From: Coturnix japonica | Lineage: Eukaryota; Chordata; Aves; Galliformes; Phasianidae | Direction of reading: 5' to 3' | DNA length: 64,000 nucleotides | NCBI RefSeq assembly: GCF_001577835.2 | Contig: NC_029529.1 | Coordinates: 5,892,157-5,956,156 of the forward strand | Shown: one piece after another, positions 24,316-36,760 of the stretch | Numbering within the stretch: position 1 is the stretch's first letter | How the letters are laid out: each line of letters begins with the position of its first letter | Position numbers and translations under genes: made by a program | Notes under the pieces: model-generated | Told to the model about the DNA's origin: nothing | Database searches by the model: none | The model's input: the letters and a program-made list of their open reading frames with translations, nothing else

Positions 24316-25460
24316 ATTTTTTTTTTATCAAAAGCACAGTAACAGCTGGGACTGAGGCTTTCCAGGAGATGAACTCATGAACAACTGTTCAAAATAACTT
24401 TATTCGTACTGCTATTAGATCAGTCCACTGGGGAGCAACCAATTATTTTTGATTACTCGAAGCAGATAAGGCAGCACCGAGAACCACACACTGCAAACGA
24501 GGGGCTGCAGGGCACGGCACCCAGCACCTGTGTGAGCCCCCAGCACTGTGAGCCTGTGTGTTTTGTAGGGGGCTTTCCAGACATGCGTGGTGCAGGCACG
24601 GAGGGTGCAGTAAGCACACACATGTGCCTGCAAACCCCACACAGGCAAGCTGGTGATCTTTCTGCTTAAAAACCAATTAGCATGCTCTTTAGCCTGCCTG
24701 TGGCTGGGCTGTCTGTCTTGCTTGCAAGCCCTCAGCATGGAGGCAGCATGAGGAAGTGGGGGGGGTTGAGCAGGCCAGGTCCCAGCAGCTGGTACAAGCT
24801 ATGCCAGGTCCTGTTGGTGCAGCAGTGCTGGCAGGAGTCAGCACAGGCAAGGAATTGAGAAGCTTCCAAGTTATTTCTCGTCAACTGTTTGCACAAAATC
24901 CTTTTGCATGGTGGGTGAGGAATGGAGAAGGAGGTTGATGTCTCCTCACATTGCTGTCAGGCAGAGCTGAGCTGTTGGGTGCTGAGCTGAGTCATTGCAT
25001 ACAAAGCTGGGCTGATGTGGTGCAGGTTCTGTGCAAGCTTCACTCTGCCCCAAGCAGGGCTGCATGTTTCCATCTCTTCCCATACTGAGCCCAGCTGCTC
25101 CATGAGGCTTCCATGGTGCCCATCACTGGGTACTGATGTGGAGTGGCATTACCTGCTGTTGTTGCACAATGTGTTTGACTTTTGCAGCGTGCACTTGCTC
25201 ACCCTGCTTCGGGTTAAAGTGCATTAGATTGGATGAGGCCAGTGCTGAAGATCTGTGCTTTCCAGCATGACATCAAGCAAACCTGAGTGTGTGTGAGCTG
25301 CTCGCCAGCAGAACGCTCTCCCAAGAGAAGGAAAGGTGGAAGCTGAAACACTGCAAACGGGGCTGCAGGGAACAGCCTGCACTGGCCAGGAGACAGACAG
25401 CATGAGCTAATAGGTCTTTTCCATTTCTCGCTCCTGTGATTCAAGAAGTCCTGTCACTTG
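23669..25460. other. Intergenic: no gene seen
   Basis: Contains an (AT)n run near 24283-24312 followed by a T-run. Otherwise unique DNA without a supportable gene. Confidence 0.45.
24281..24312. repeat. (TA)n dinucleotide microsatellite
   Basis: About 15 alternating T-A steps followed a few bases later by a T11 run. Confidence 0.93.
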
Positions 25461-25461
25461 G

Positions 25462-25585
25462 GGATTGTTTAAAAATAGGCTGGATGAAACACACGGCAGT
25501 GGATGGACAGATCAGCCCTGCCTTGGCTGGAGGACAGGCTGCTCTAACAGGACTTTTCCATCGCGCCGTCCCATGATTAATCAGA
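25462..25585 (+). repeat. Possible ancient CR1/L3-like 3' remnant
   Basis: 'gtttaaaaataggctggatg', then a Gly/Asp-like stretch and 'aggacttttccatcgcgccg', then 'tcccatgattaatc' resemble the tail of old CR1/L3-type elements. It is too diverged to assign firmly. Confidence 0.3.
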
Positions 25586-26574
25586 ACAAGAAAAGAAGTA
25601 GGAAATTGATAAACACAATAGTAATTCCATCCAGCGTTTGCCTTAGTCAGGTTATTGTAATCCTGACATCATGTCTTGAAAAGAAGACTAGAAATAAGTC
25701 TCTGGCAGATAGGATGTGTCTGTGGGGGCTGTGTGGTGCAGTGAGCTGCAGGAGGGCAGGGGTTAAACATGATGGAGCTGCTTGTCCTGGGTCCCAAACC
25801 TGCAGTTGGGGCAGGTGGCTGCCAGGGGATGCACAGTCACATGCAGTGTCTGAGCAATACATGTCAGAGTCAATCTGTTCCTTTATCACTGCCATGGTTG
25901 GGTGGTTGTGAGCCATGTAGGAGAGGTGCTCTGAGCCCATGGAACCCCCACCCCTCATGGTCCTCACCAGGGTCACAGAGGTTGTGGCGGAAATCATGGT
26001 TTCAGGGAGGGAAATGAAACATTCTCGCTTTCTTTCCTAACAGATCTCCATTGATGGAAGGTCTCAGCCTAAAACTGAAGGAAAATCACACCTGAAACAG
26101 AAACCCAGAGCAAGACGTACAGCCCTGCTGCACACAGGAAAGCTCTGAGCATCACCAGCCTAAGAGATGCCTTGGCTGCATTTACACTTAGCACAAAGCT
26201 ACATGCATGGGAGATGCCCCCACCTTTCAGGATGAGAGGTGCTGCAGATTCTCAGGATGTTTTGGGGTGCTGCAGTGGGACGGGAGCTGCAGAGCCAGCA
26301 CGAGGTTCTATGGGGTGGTGCTGTGATGTGGGGGGAAGCTGTCTGTGCATGAGGAGCCTCAGGTGGGACTGCAAAATTGAGGCAGAGGTTTGGCTGTTGC
26401 ACGCAGCACTTCTTATGCAGTCATGCTGCAGCTTAGCAAAAGGAACTTCTATTAATTTTATGATCAATTTAGTTCTGCTTGTTGCTTCAGGAGAGTCGTG
26501 CCCTGCGCTGCTGCTCACGGCGGGCAGCACTGCCCTCTAGTGCGGCTGGGTCTGTCGGCTGGATGCTGGGATTG

Positions 26575-26702
26575 GGGGCTTTTTTAATGTTTCTGGTTTC
26601 TTTCCTTGTGTGGGGGGGTTTGTTTTCTGTTTTATTTTTCTTTTGGTTGCTTTTGGGTTTTATTTTTTAGGTTTTTGGGTGTTTTGTTGTTTGTTTTTTT
26701 AA
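26575..26702. repeat. T/G-rich low-complexity tract
   Basis: Long run of T-rich and G-rich segments such as 'gtgtgggggggtttg' and 'tttgggtgttttgttgtttg', without a clear repeat unit. Confidence 0.75.
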
Positions 26703-26721
26703 TGGAAAAGAGTCCATCCCA

Positions 26722-26860
26722 TAAGGGCTGAGGGAACTGGGGTTTTCAGATGTGGAAAGGAAGGCTCAAGGAGAACTTGATTGTGGCCTATCAGGAGCTT
26801 GTAAATGAGATGAAGAGCAAAATTTTACATGGGCAGACAGAGATAGGACAAGGGAGAATG
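26722..26860 (+). repeat. CR1 internal (ORF2-tail) fragment, + orientation
   Basis: Starts 'aagggctgagggaactgggg' and continues 'ggaaaggaaggctcaaggag', reaching 'agataggacaagggagaatg'. This follows the CR1 consensus order (gctgagggaactgggg..., then gataggacaaggggaatg) but is quite diverged. It abuts a - strand CR1 tail at 26861. Confidence 0.7.
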
Positions 26861-26945
26861 AATCATAGAACAATTTAGATTGGAAAATATCACTAAGTGC
26901 ATCAAGTCCAAACATTAACCTATCCCCACCACATCCCTAGGCAGG
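26861..26945 (-). repeat. CR1 3' end, - orientation
   Basis: 'aatcatagaacaatttagat' then 'tcaagtccaaacattaacct' is the reverse complement of a CR1 terminus. It sits against the opposite-strand CR1 piece on its left. Confidence 0.82.
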
Positions 26946-27039
26946 AGGAGGTAGCTGGGGAGTCAGCAAAGGATGATTAGAGACCCTCTTCTTTCTTCCA
27001 GCCAAGTATATCTGTGCTCGCAACTTCCTTAGAGGAAGG

Positions 27040-27262
27040 AATCACAGAATGGTTTGAGATGGAAAGGACTTCTAAAGGCCATCAGGTCCAACTCCCTGCA
27101 CTGAGCAGGGACACCCACAGCTCCATCAGTGCTCAAAGCCCCATCCAGCCTGACTGTGGGTGTCTTCGGGGATGGGGTACTGCCACCTCTCTGGGCACCC
27201 TGTGCCATTCCTCACCACTGTTAGCATAAGCCATTTCCTCCTTATATACAATCTAGGATGTG
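27040..27262 (-). repeat. CR1 3' fragment, - orientation
   Basis: 'aatcacagaatggtttgaga' with 'ggcatcaggtccaactccc'-type sequence, then the reverse complement of the ORF2-tail segment ('gtgccattcctcaccac'). Same subfamily as the 2.2 kb and 16.5 kb copies. The antisense frame 27126-27332 reads this ORF2 tail. Confidence 0.88.
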
Positions 27263-30200
27263 ACAGTGAGGCTGCAAGTGTACCAAAGCCTATGGAGTCA
27301 TTGGACACATCCCAAACCACTCCTCTTGGCACTGTGCTGCTGGGTGCTGGGGCACTGCCCTTGCCCTAAAGCTCTGCAAACCTCTCACTGTTGCTGAGGC
27401 TGTGTTTCAGTGAGCTGTGAGTGCTTCTAGACCATGGCATTTAATTACACTGCAGAACAGCATCACCTGCCTGGCTTCTCTAGTTCAAAACCTGAGAGGG
27501 GTGTGTTCACCCATCCAGCACTACCCAACCTGGGCCATGTTCTCCAAATATCTCTACTGCTTTCTGCATGGTTTTCTCAAGAACCAAAACCAAACAAGAT
27601 GAGAAGTCTGCTGAGAAGTCTGTGCATTCTGCACATGGGAAAAGCATAGCAATGGGGCTCCAAGGACAGCACCACTGGGGACAGCCAGCATGAAGTGCTC
27701 AGCATCCCTCTGCTCCTCTCTCTGGCAGTCTCTGAGGAGTTCAGATGCAGATGTTCGGTAACACCAGGACACGTGGAGTGTTGCTCACGTTCATGGCTCT
27801 TGGCGCTGCTCAGCCACGCACACAGTTATTTTCCTTGGCCCCGACAGAGAAATGAGCTCCTCAAGGACTTTTCATTAAGCAAAAATTTATGAGGGAGAAT
27901 GAAAATTATGTTTTACTGTCTGAGGTCTGAGCCGATGCTGTTCCTTCAGACGTTTTCATAACGCAGCTTGGCAAGAGGCTGGAGAACATCTCCAGTGGAA
28001 CAGGAATTTCATGGGGATGTTGGGAGCTGCCTGTGTCAGCCACTCAGTCCCCATCTGGGCACTGCCCCCATCAAGGTCTGTTCCCTGCCCCCTAAAGCCG
28101 CAACAAGAGCAAAAGACCCCATGAAAAATAATGTGAGTGTGATGTAAAGCGTCACTGGGATTTGATGCTAATTTTAGTGGTCACCTTGGCTGCGTTTGAG
28201 GAAGTCGCCGGTGCTGCCAAGAGTGAATTTACCTGATGATGAATGAGGAATCGGAGCATAAAATAAATATCAGCAACACCTTTTTTTTGTGTGTGTGTGC
28301 TTTTTTGGCAGGTCGGTGTCATCCAAGGTCAAACATTTGTGCTTTAGGAGAACTACTGCCAGAGCTCAGAGCTCTAAAATCCTTTCTAAGTGAAGAGCAG
28401 CGACTGTGAGGGCTCGACTTAAAGAAGAAAGACTGAAGTGCAGCCTCCCAGAAACTCTTGCCATTGGTTGGATTTTCACATAGGTGTTAATCTTCCTTCT
28501 TTATACTCTTTCTCAGGCTTGGAAACAGCGTGCTGAGAAGAATTCCATGCTTTCCTCCTGGAGATGCAGCAGGATGGAGGAGCTGTGATCCTTTAAGTGA
28601 GGTTAGACCGCAATCTGTGAGCTGGGGGACATAGAGTGTTCTGGGGGAACCTTCTTCTCTTGTTCATGGTAAATCTTTCTGAAGAGTTGACTTTCTATGC
28701 TCTAAAACAGAAGAAAAATTGGGATATATTTTCTTCAACAAATGGTAGCGAGCAGGAATGGCATCCCCAGCTCACAGCTGCCCAGTGCTGCAGTCTCCTG
28801 CACGTTCCTCCAAAACACCCTTCTGCTGTCTGAAGATGGATCCTGGGGACATACAGCTCTCCCAGTAGTTTTATGACTTCTTTTAACTGCTTTGTCTTCC
28901 CAAGGCAAACTGGGAGGGAGCTGAGAACCGCAGAAGAAGGGTGCCCTTTCTTGCATCCATCCAGCAAAGCTGGGCATTGATCCCCATCCTGTTGCTTTGG
29001 GCTATGAGGTAATGTACTGCCTCGGGGACCCACTGGCATTTACCCAGAAAAAGATGCAGTGTGCCATGGAACAGCACTGCAGATGGATCCAAGACCCTCC
29101 ATCACTGGGAGTGCGCAGAAATATCACAGCCAGAAGGAGGAATGTCATTGCCAGGATGCACAGCTTAGAAGAAGGGATGCCCCTGCCCATCTCATGGGCA
29201 TTTGGCTGGGATCTGGCACTTTTGGATCTGAGTGCTGCTGGGACGTGAACAATCTGCAAAGCAATCAGAAAGTAAAGCCTTGCCTTGGAGAGAAGTGTTA
29301 AACCAGGACAGCTCACCCATGTAGGGAGTGATGGCACAGGGACAGCCTGGAGGAGGGCAAGGCTGGATGGAGGCTTTGGTGAACCAACAGCAGAAGTGGC
29401 CGTGCATCCTCCCACCTGCACAGTGCAGCCATTCCCTGTCTGACCCAGGCTGTAGTCTCCAGATCTCTGTAGACACATCGGCACCAGACCCTTAGCAGGG
29501 ATGGCTCACACAAAGCCCCCCTTTTCCCTTGGACTCCATCTCCAAAAGATGAGTGTCCCTGGAGGGATTTGCTGTGCCCTATGAAATCACAGTGACTCCA
29601 GGTCTGCTGGATCAAAAGAAAGGAGTGGGAGAGGTGCGAGCATCTTTCCATGACACATTTCCACCCACCACCTTTCTCAAAGAACCAGTTTGCTGCTCCC
29701 AAGTCTCATCCCAATAGCCAGGTTTGTCTCTAAACCCAATGGGTTTCCTTGAGTTTGAGTCCATCTACCGATCCCTTCTGGATGTTAGAACTGCTTCGTC
29801 CAGCCAAACTTCCCTGTTAATTGTCCTCAGGATTGGTTTGGAAAATTGCATAAGCCCTGGGTTAGGGCTGGCTGCATCTCCCATCCCAGTGCCTGAGGCT
29901 TCGTGGGGCAAGGACTAAAGAGCTGTGAAACACAGAGATATAACAGATGTTGACATGTAGTGAAAATACGAGACGCAGGAGCCTAAGATAATAAATCTGA
30001 AAAATTAACACGTAGGAGAACGAAAAAAGGAGCAATATGTTTTGGTAATCATTCTGAACTGCTGAACCCTTCTCCTGCAGTTCAAAAATCTCTGGTATTA
30101 AGCAGATGTCATTCAACTGATGATTAACACATTACCAAATTTCTCCAGTCGTTTAATAAAAGTTTTTACATAACATGCAGGTAATTGCTTCCAAATGTCA

Positions 30201-33200
30201 AGGTAACAATGTGGGCTTCTATGGATGGCATTGTTTCCAGCATCAGGTGAAACCCCTCTATCAGGCGAAGTCCCGCACTGCCCAGCTGCTTTTCCTGTCA
30301 CTGCTATTGCAGAGACAAAGGAATAGTCGGGGAAGATTAGAAGCCTTGGATCTGGTAATGTTCTCCTCCCTTCATGTAGCCATGTATGCGAACAGCAGGC
30401 CTTGTGCTCTGAAAATGGGGCGTGGGGTTATGCCTTTTTGGTTTTTATCCCCTTTTCTTACTAGATCTTGCTGCTGCTGGATGCAATAGGTGGTGGATGC
30501 AAGCAGGGTGAATGCGAGCTACAGGCAGCAGGGATGACCCATTGATCCCAATGCTGCAGGAGCTCCCTCCCTATCCCAGAGCTCCCCCCAAACTCAAAAC
30601 CTGAACTTCCCCTCCATGGGAGCAGGGAGAATCCATCCTAATCAAGTTCCTTGCTGGAGCACTATCCCTGTGTGCAGCTGAGTGCTCACACAGGTGCAGG
30701 ACCCTGCTTGTTATTGCAGCATTGCTTGCAGAGAGGTGTGAGAGTGATGGATGCCCCAGGGCTGGGGGAGCCCAGCAGGCTGCAAACTGTGTGCAGGCTC
30801 TGTGAATTGCTAGATGGTTGTTCCCAGGGCTGTAAATGAGCTTTCTTAATTATTAAAGCTGGGAAACAGGGTGCTTTTTTGAACAACCTGTCACAAGACA
30901 TATCCCATGTTCGTTAGCAGCCAGTGCAACTCCAGCTGCTCCTCCTTGGATGTGACCATTGCAATTGGGTCTCATTGGCATCCACCTCTGTGCTCCAAGA
31001 TGTGGGCTGATAGAGACGTGCCTGGCAGCACCGGAGCTGCCATGCAGCTGGCCAACAAGGGGTCAACCTTGTGGGTTTCTCTGCACCTGAAAAGTTCAAG
31101 GCTATTCCCAGCACCTCTGCTCATGTCAGCTGCCATGGGCAGAATGATTTATGGCCGTATTATTAAAGCCATGTTGGCAGTCCCAAAGCACAAGGTACAC
31201 AGTGGTGGTGCTGGAGAATGTCCCTCGGACCGCCTGGCTTTGCAGCACGGGTCAGCAGCCACAAGGTTGGGCAGTGGCTGATCCAAACCACCAGATAGGA
31301 GACCCTGGAATGGGCTGAGCCTGGTCCAGGAGGAAGGGATTAACAAGGAAGCATCTCCCACTCCTCCCACAGGCAGCACCATTCATCAGCTGCTTCCACG
31401 ATCCATCACTGTCAGACTCCAGATTTCTGCATGTGGCTGAGGCTGGGAGATGGCTCATATTTGGAGTCAGAAAGGTGGCTGCAAACGATGCTGAACTGAT
31501 CCAAAAGGGCATTTTCTTTAAATCCGACCTCTTCCATTTTCATCATTGAAATCATCTGTTGTTCTTTGTTTGTTTTTTAAATTATTATTTCCACATCAAC
31601 TTTTATCCTGAGTGAAAACCCAGCTCTTCTTGGTGCTTGTTCATTTACAAAGGTGCAAAGCTTTGCACCTCAGTTCCTCTATAAGGGTGTGCCCCCTCCT
31701 GAGCACGCTGTGTGCTCCAGCATTAACACAGCTATCTGCTCTCCAGCTCCCTGCTCTTCCCAGCTCACCCAAGGACTGATCACCCTTTCTTACCCTATGT
31801 CATCCCATTGCTTTCAGAGGTCCAAAGCCCCCAGCCCCAGGGTGGTGAGGACCCACCTCATTTTCCAGGTGGGAACAGGCCCATGATCTCTCCCCATCAG
31901 CACATGGGGTTGCAGGGCTGGCAGGAGGGCTCCGCAGTGCTCAGTGCCTCCGTGCTGAAAAGCAATACCTGCTGAGATGAAACCACTTGGCCTCTTTCCC
32001 CCTGTCTCCAAGGCAAACATAGACAGTTCTATTCATACCCACAAGTAATACATATTTCAGTATTTGATTCTTTTTTTATGTGCACTTTGTTTTATCTAGC
32101 GCCATGGAGCTTGGATGTCTTTTTCATCTCATATTGTACTTTGGATGCAGCCTGTCTTATTCAGCCCTCTCGCTGCCTTCATAAAGAATAACAGCAGCAG
32201 TTGTTGTTTTATCCCATGGAGCATGGGCTGCTGTGAACCAAAGGGAAATGTCTTGCTGAAAGGGGGACAGTGACCAGGATGCTGCTGTGGCCATTTCCAC
32301 AGCTCGAGCAATTTTGCTTTGCATGGACAGCAAAGCATCCAGCTTGAAATTCATGCTGTGCAAGTGCCACCCAGTGGTGTATGAGCCCTGCCATGCTGAA
32401 AAACAGGAGGAAAACACAGGGAGAGGGTAGAAAGGCTGGGGCTGGACACCCCCCTTTTTCACTCCTTCCCTTTCCCTCCTGCCCCATCTTTGCTCTGTAC
32501 ACCCAGGGCAATGTCTGTTTGGGGCTGTCTAAAACACAACAAAGAACCTACCATAGAACTGCATTATACAAGATCCTCTCATGTTACTTATTTCCACCTG
32601 AAATATAATTCTAGGCAGAAATTTCCTCCTGCAGATGCCATACTTTCCTATCATCCAGTCTGGGATAACTCCCTGCCTGCTGCACCCCACTCTGTGCTGT
32701 CCCCATCACTCCCATTGCTGTGCTGGTTTCCAGGGATCATAAGTGATGCTGGAAGCAAGACATCCTGTGGCAGTATGTTCCCCTTGAACTGGGAATCACG
32801 AGCTTTCAGGCATTTAAACCCCATGTCTGATGTCTGCTTTGACTCTTGTTTGCAATCCCAGCTAGAGGTGCTACAAACCAAACAGGGAGGAGGTGGGATG
32901 GTGCAGGGCTGGGAGTGCATCGTTGCAGCCCCGTGCATCTCAGCTGCACCAAAGACAAATGAAGTGGAGGAAGCATTTCCTCTGCTCAAGGTTTGCACTC
33001 GGGAGGTTTCTGTTCACAGTGTAGGTCAAGAGTTGAAAAATGAAGAAGAAAGGAAAACAGATAGGAAGATCCATCTTCCCTTATGAAATCCCCAGAGCAG
33101 GGGGCATTGGGAAGTCATTCTTCATGGAGCTGAGAGCTGTTCCTGGCCCTTCAGCAGGCAATATTCTCTTCTCCAGCCTCCTATTTTGGGACATCCACAC

Positions 33201-34080
33201 GGAATGTCCCCTGCTCCTCCAGAAGCATTGTCCTGGGCTCAATGGGTGCATCTTTCCTTACAGCTTTGCATCTTTGCACCTCTCTTTACGTCACGCTGGT
33301 TTGGGATTTGGGGCAAGTCAGGTTTGGGATCAAGTCAGCCCCACAACCCCACATGCACTGGCAATGGCACCCAGTCTGCAAATGTTTTAAACTAACTGGG
33401 GCTGAGGTACAAAGAGAAATGAGGGACTGGGATTTGCTGGCATTAATGCACAGGCTAAGAGGGACAGCTTTTAAGTGGAGCAAACCTATGCAATAAGAGG
33501 AAGGAGAATTTCGGTACGGTTAAAGCAAATCTAAATAAAATTCCTTTCTGGAAGGAATTCAAGAAAATTATTTTCCTTCTGTGTTTCTGTCTCTCTTCTT
33601 CTGGCTTATAAAAACACCTTGGCTTGGGTATTACATCAACTTTGCCTTTTATTAAAATCCCCTGCTCCCGTTGTGCAGATTTCATGCTGTTACATGAAAG
33701 TAAAATTTTACGACCAGAAGCTGAAATTAGGAAGGAAACCTTTTTGTTGTTGTCGTGTGTTGGATATCAGTGGTAGTCACGAGGCTCTGTTTATTTTTTG
33801 TTGTTTCCCAAAGGCAGACAGCAGTCCAGGTTTTAGCAGCTTTTTTGGGGGTGCTCATTCCAAGCAGGTGCTGGTGTGGGGGCAGCACTATGAGCCATAA
33901 TCCATGCTCTGCCACAGTCACCTTCCAGCGAGCAGAGATTCCATTGCTGTTTCAGAAGAGGACAGAAATGCTTTTCATTGCAGGGATAGCTGTCCTAGGT
34001 GCCTGGCCTGGGTCAGTCCTATGATGTGAGCAAAGCATCCATGCAGAAATGAGAGCTGGTCTACCTTTAAACCCTCCGGT
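27263..34080. other. Intergenic: no gene seen
   Basis: Largely unique, gene-free DNA. AT-rich non-repetitive patches around 27.88-28.0, 28.1-28.3, 29.93-30.18 and 33.5-33.65 kb could contain regulatory sites. Open frames up to about 200 codons (for example 32490-33086) lack domains and exon signals and are not called. Confidence 0.42.
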
Positions 34081-34198
34081 GTGATGTGGCACTGAGGGAT
34101 GTGGTTTGATGGGCATGGTGGGGATGGCTTGGGCTTGGGCTTGGTGATCTTAATGGTCTTTACCAACCTTAATGGTTTTAGGATTCTAGGGTTCTATG
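34081..34198 (+). repeat. CR1 3' end, + orientation
   Basis: 'gatgtggcactgagggatgt', 'ggtttgatgggcatggtggg', a short 'gggctt' duplication, 'ggtctttaccaaccttaatg' and 'ttctagggttctatg'. Same type as the 21.9 kb copy. Confidence 0.85.
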
Positions 34199-34316
34199 CT
34201 TTGTGTCCATAGAGAGCAGCAGCTGCTGGGTAGTGCCAGGCTGAACTTAGTGTTTGCTTTCTCTCACTGTAAAGGTGGTACTTGTGTTTGCCCATGAATT
34301 CCTCTCTCTCCTGCTG

Positions 34317-34418
34317 AAATATATATATATAAAATACATATATATAATTGTATATGTTCGTGTATATATAACATATATATTATATATATACAAATTACAT
34401 ACACATTACACATATGTG
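34317..34418. repeat. AT/ACAT-rich microsatellite tract
   Basis: Interrupted (TA)n and (CATA)n units spanning about 100 bases. The alternating pattern could adopt cruciform or slipped structures. Confidence 0.9.
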
Positions 34419-36010
34419 TGAGGGTGAAAAGTTGTTTTTAAAGTCATCCTGTCCTTCCCTGTTGGGCAAGCTGTACTGAGCCTGAGGAGCTGCCACATCT
34501 GGTGGCATTCCAAGGACATGAGCTGCATGAGGCAATACAACAACCCCAGCTCTGACTATTTGTTACCTATGGGGACTTGGCAAGGCAGTTCTGCATCCCC
34601 AATGCTGGTCCCTGCTGCTCTGGTGTTCCCAGCAGTCGGGACTGGGTTGTGGACACACCATAGCCCAACAAAGCTTGAGGTGGAGACCTTTGCTGGCATC
34701 CTGGGGATGAGAGGACACCTCGAGAACAGTTCCTTGTGCACAGCTGGGATTGGAGCTAAGCTGTCCTGAGGCACTGGCCTCAGCTGGGATGGGGCTGTAG
34801 GTCAAGCCCAGTGGCCCCTCTGTTTCCTTCCAGCCCAAATGTCTGTGCAACCTACTTCTGCCCCGGGAAGATTTACGGAGCAGCAGTAAGTATTTCACCA
34901 GCTCTTTATTAATAATGCGGCAATAAAAAAAAAAGTGCAGCCTTTCTTTCCAAGGACTCGCAGAGCCCTTAATAATCCAAGGAGGGATTTGGCTTTCCCC
35001 AATAGATAGCTCACTGGTGGGCATGCTTTACAGCCCCTTTGTTGGAGAGGGGCTGTCCCCCATCATCAAAGTGTGAACTGAGGCTCCATGATGGGCTACC
35101 CCATAAATCTCTCCTCCCTAATCCTTTCCTTTCTACCTTTTGCAAGCTGGAGGAGAAGGGAGGGGGACTGGACAAGGCAGGCCACAGGTTTAACTCTTTG
35201 TGCTTTTGGGGAATCTTCTCTTCCTAAGCAGAAGGACCAAGTGCATGAAAGGAGGGCTGGTTCATGGCAGCCTTGGAGAAACAGGTAGCTGTGTTCAGCC
35301 ATTCAACCCCAAAGGACAGCTTAAAAAGCTCTTTTGGAAGTTTAATAAGCCCACCACTATATATTAGAAATAAATCTGGCTGCATTACAATCACTTCAAA
35401 CTGCTCGAGCAATAAATGCAGAGCTCTGCTCTTGTTCATCCATTACATGGGTAGCTTTGCTTCACTCCTTGCTTGGGTTCTGCTTGTGATGCCAGAACTC
35501 TCAGCCCCAAATTCAGAGCCAAATCAATGCTACAGAGACCACACGTCTGGGGTATGGACATGGGGTGATCTGGGGCTTGGTCTGAGGCCAAATCTAAACC
35601 CCACTGGGGTCTGAGAAGGTGAGGAAACTATCTGAGTCAACCACTAAAATCTGCTTTTGCTTTGTGACTGGGGATGTACGGGGCTCAGGAAAGCTGCATG
35701 GCACCCTGGCTGCATGGTGGTGGTCTTAGAGGTGGTGGAGGACCAGGATCAGGAACAGGAGGAAGGACGGTTCTTCCAGCCTACAATGTTCTTCAAACCC
35801 ACAGTGCTATGCAACAGCCTCAGTCACCCAAGGCTCACAGAGACTTTGGGAGCAAACTTGGGGTGTGTTCAACCTGCCCTGCCAGGCTTTCTGACCTCTC
35901 CTGGCCTCACTACCCAAAATCTACCTGGGGGTGTCACACCTCCATGCCCAAGGGAAGGAGGAGCCAACCCAGAGCAGGATGTTCCTGCAGCTGCAAGTCT
36001 CCATCCTCCA
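34419..36010. other. Intergenic: no gene seen
   Basis: Unique DNA with no supportable gene. Frames such as 34563-35024 (-) and 35657-36034 (+) lack recognisable features. Confidence 0.42.
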
Positions 36011-36172
36011 GGCGTTGCAACGGTTGAAAAATGAACTTTGTATTCGTTTTATCATAAAAGACCCTGGGCTTTCTAAGCCTGGCTTTATAAACAGTGATGA
36101 AAGGTCCTGCAACGGGCAGAGGTCTGCTTTTGAAATTGAACAAATTGTCGTTTTATGGTTCCCGTGTGGTGG

Positions 36173-36203
<31 letters not shown>

Positions 36204-36760
36204 TGTAAATCTCCCAGCATTTAACGCATCTGTTCTTTTCCAGCCGTGCTACCAGCATCTCAGGGAGGAGAGGGAGAAATAGCTGACATTTCCTGACATG
36301 GGCTGCTCTCACGGCCCCCGGGAGCTCCCCGGGAAAGTTTTTAAAGTAATATTTATGGATGATCATGGTGAATCGGGGCCTGAAAGGTACAGAGACAGGA
36401 CTGGTGTTCATTAATGTTTGGAAGCAGCGCACTGAGGATTTCCCTGTGGAGGGGCAAAAGGAGTGGAGTGAAAGTGAAATAGCTTTCGAGGTAATCCAGG
36501 TCTTTTTGAGCATTATTGTCGTTGGTAAAAATCAGAACCTTATTTTGGATAAAGGAAGGAAAAAAAAACTGGAAGTACCTTTTTGGGATGGTTTTCCTTA
36601 AAGTGTTGTGTTGCTTTTTTTCCCACAAAAAAGTCCATAAGGGATTCCAGAAGTAAAATATTTCTTATTGATCTATCAATACATGACGGGTTTTGGACTT
36701 TGTTCATATTAAAATGTATTAAAACAGCAATGCAATTACTCCAGCTCATTACCTGGGCAT
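36011..36760. promoter_or_regulatory. AT-rich unique block, possible conserved element, interrupted by poly-G
   Basis: Non-repetitive DNA with 'ttgtattcgttttatcataa', 'gtttttaaagtaatatttat' and 'ggttttccttaaagtgttg'. The G29 run at 36174-36202 splits it. A conserved noncoding origin is suggested by composition only. Confidence 0.22.
36174..36202. repeat. Poly-G run of 29 bases
   Basis: Uninterrupted G29 immediately preceded by 'gtggtggt'. It can form G-quadruplex or triplex-type structures and is likely length-variable. The poly-Gly and poly-Pro frames through it are artefacts. Confidence 0.97.

Noticed and set aside
36085-36513. Frame with a poly-Pro/His tract
   Set aside because: Produced by the G29 run read on the minus strand.
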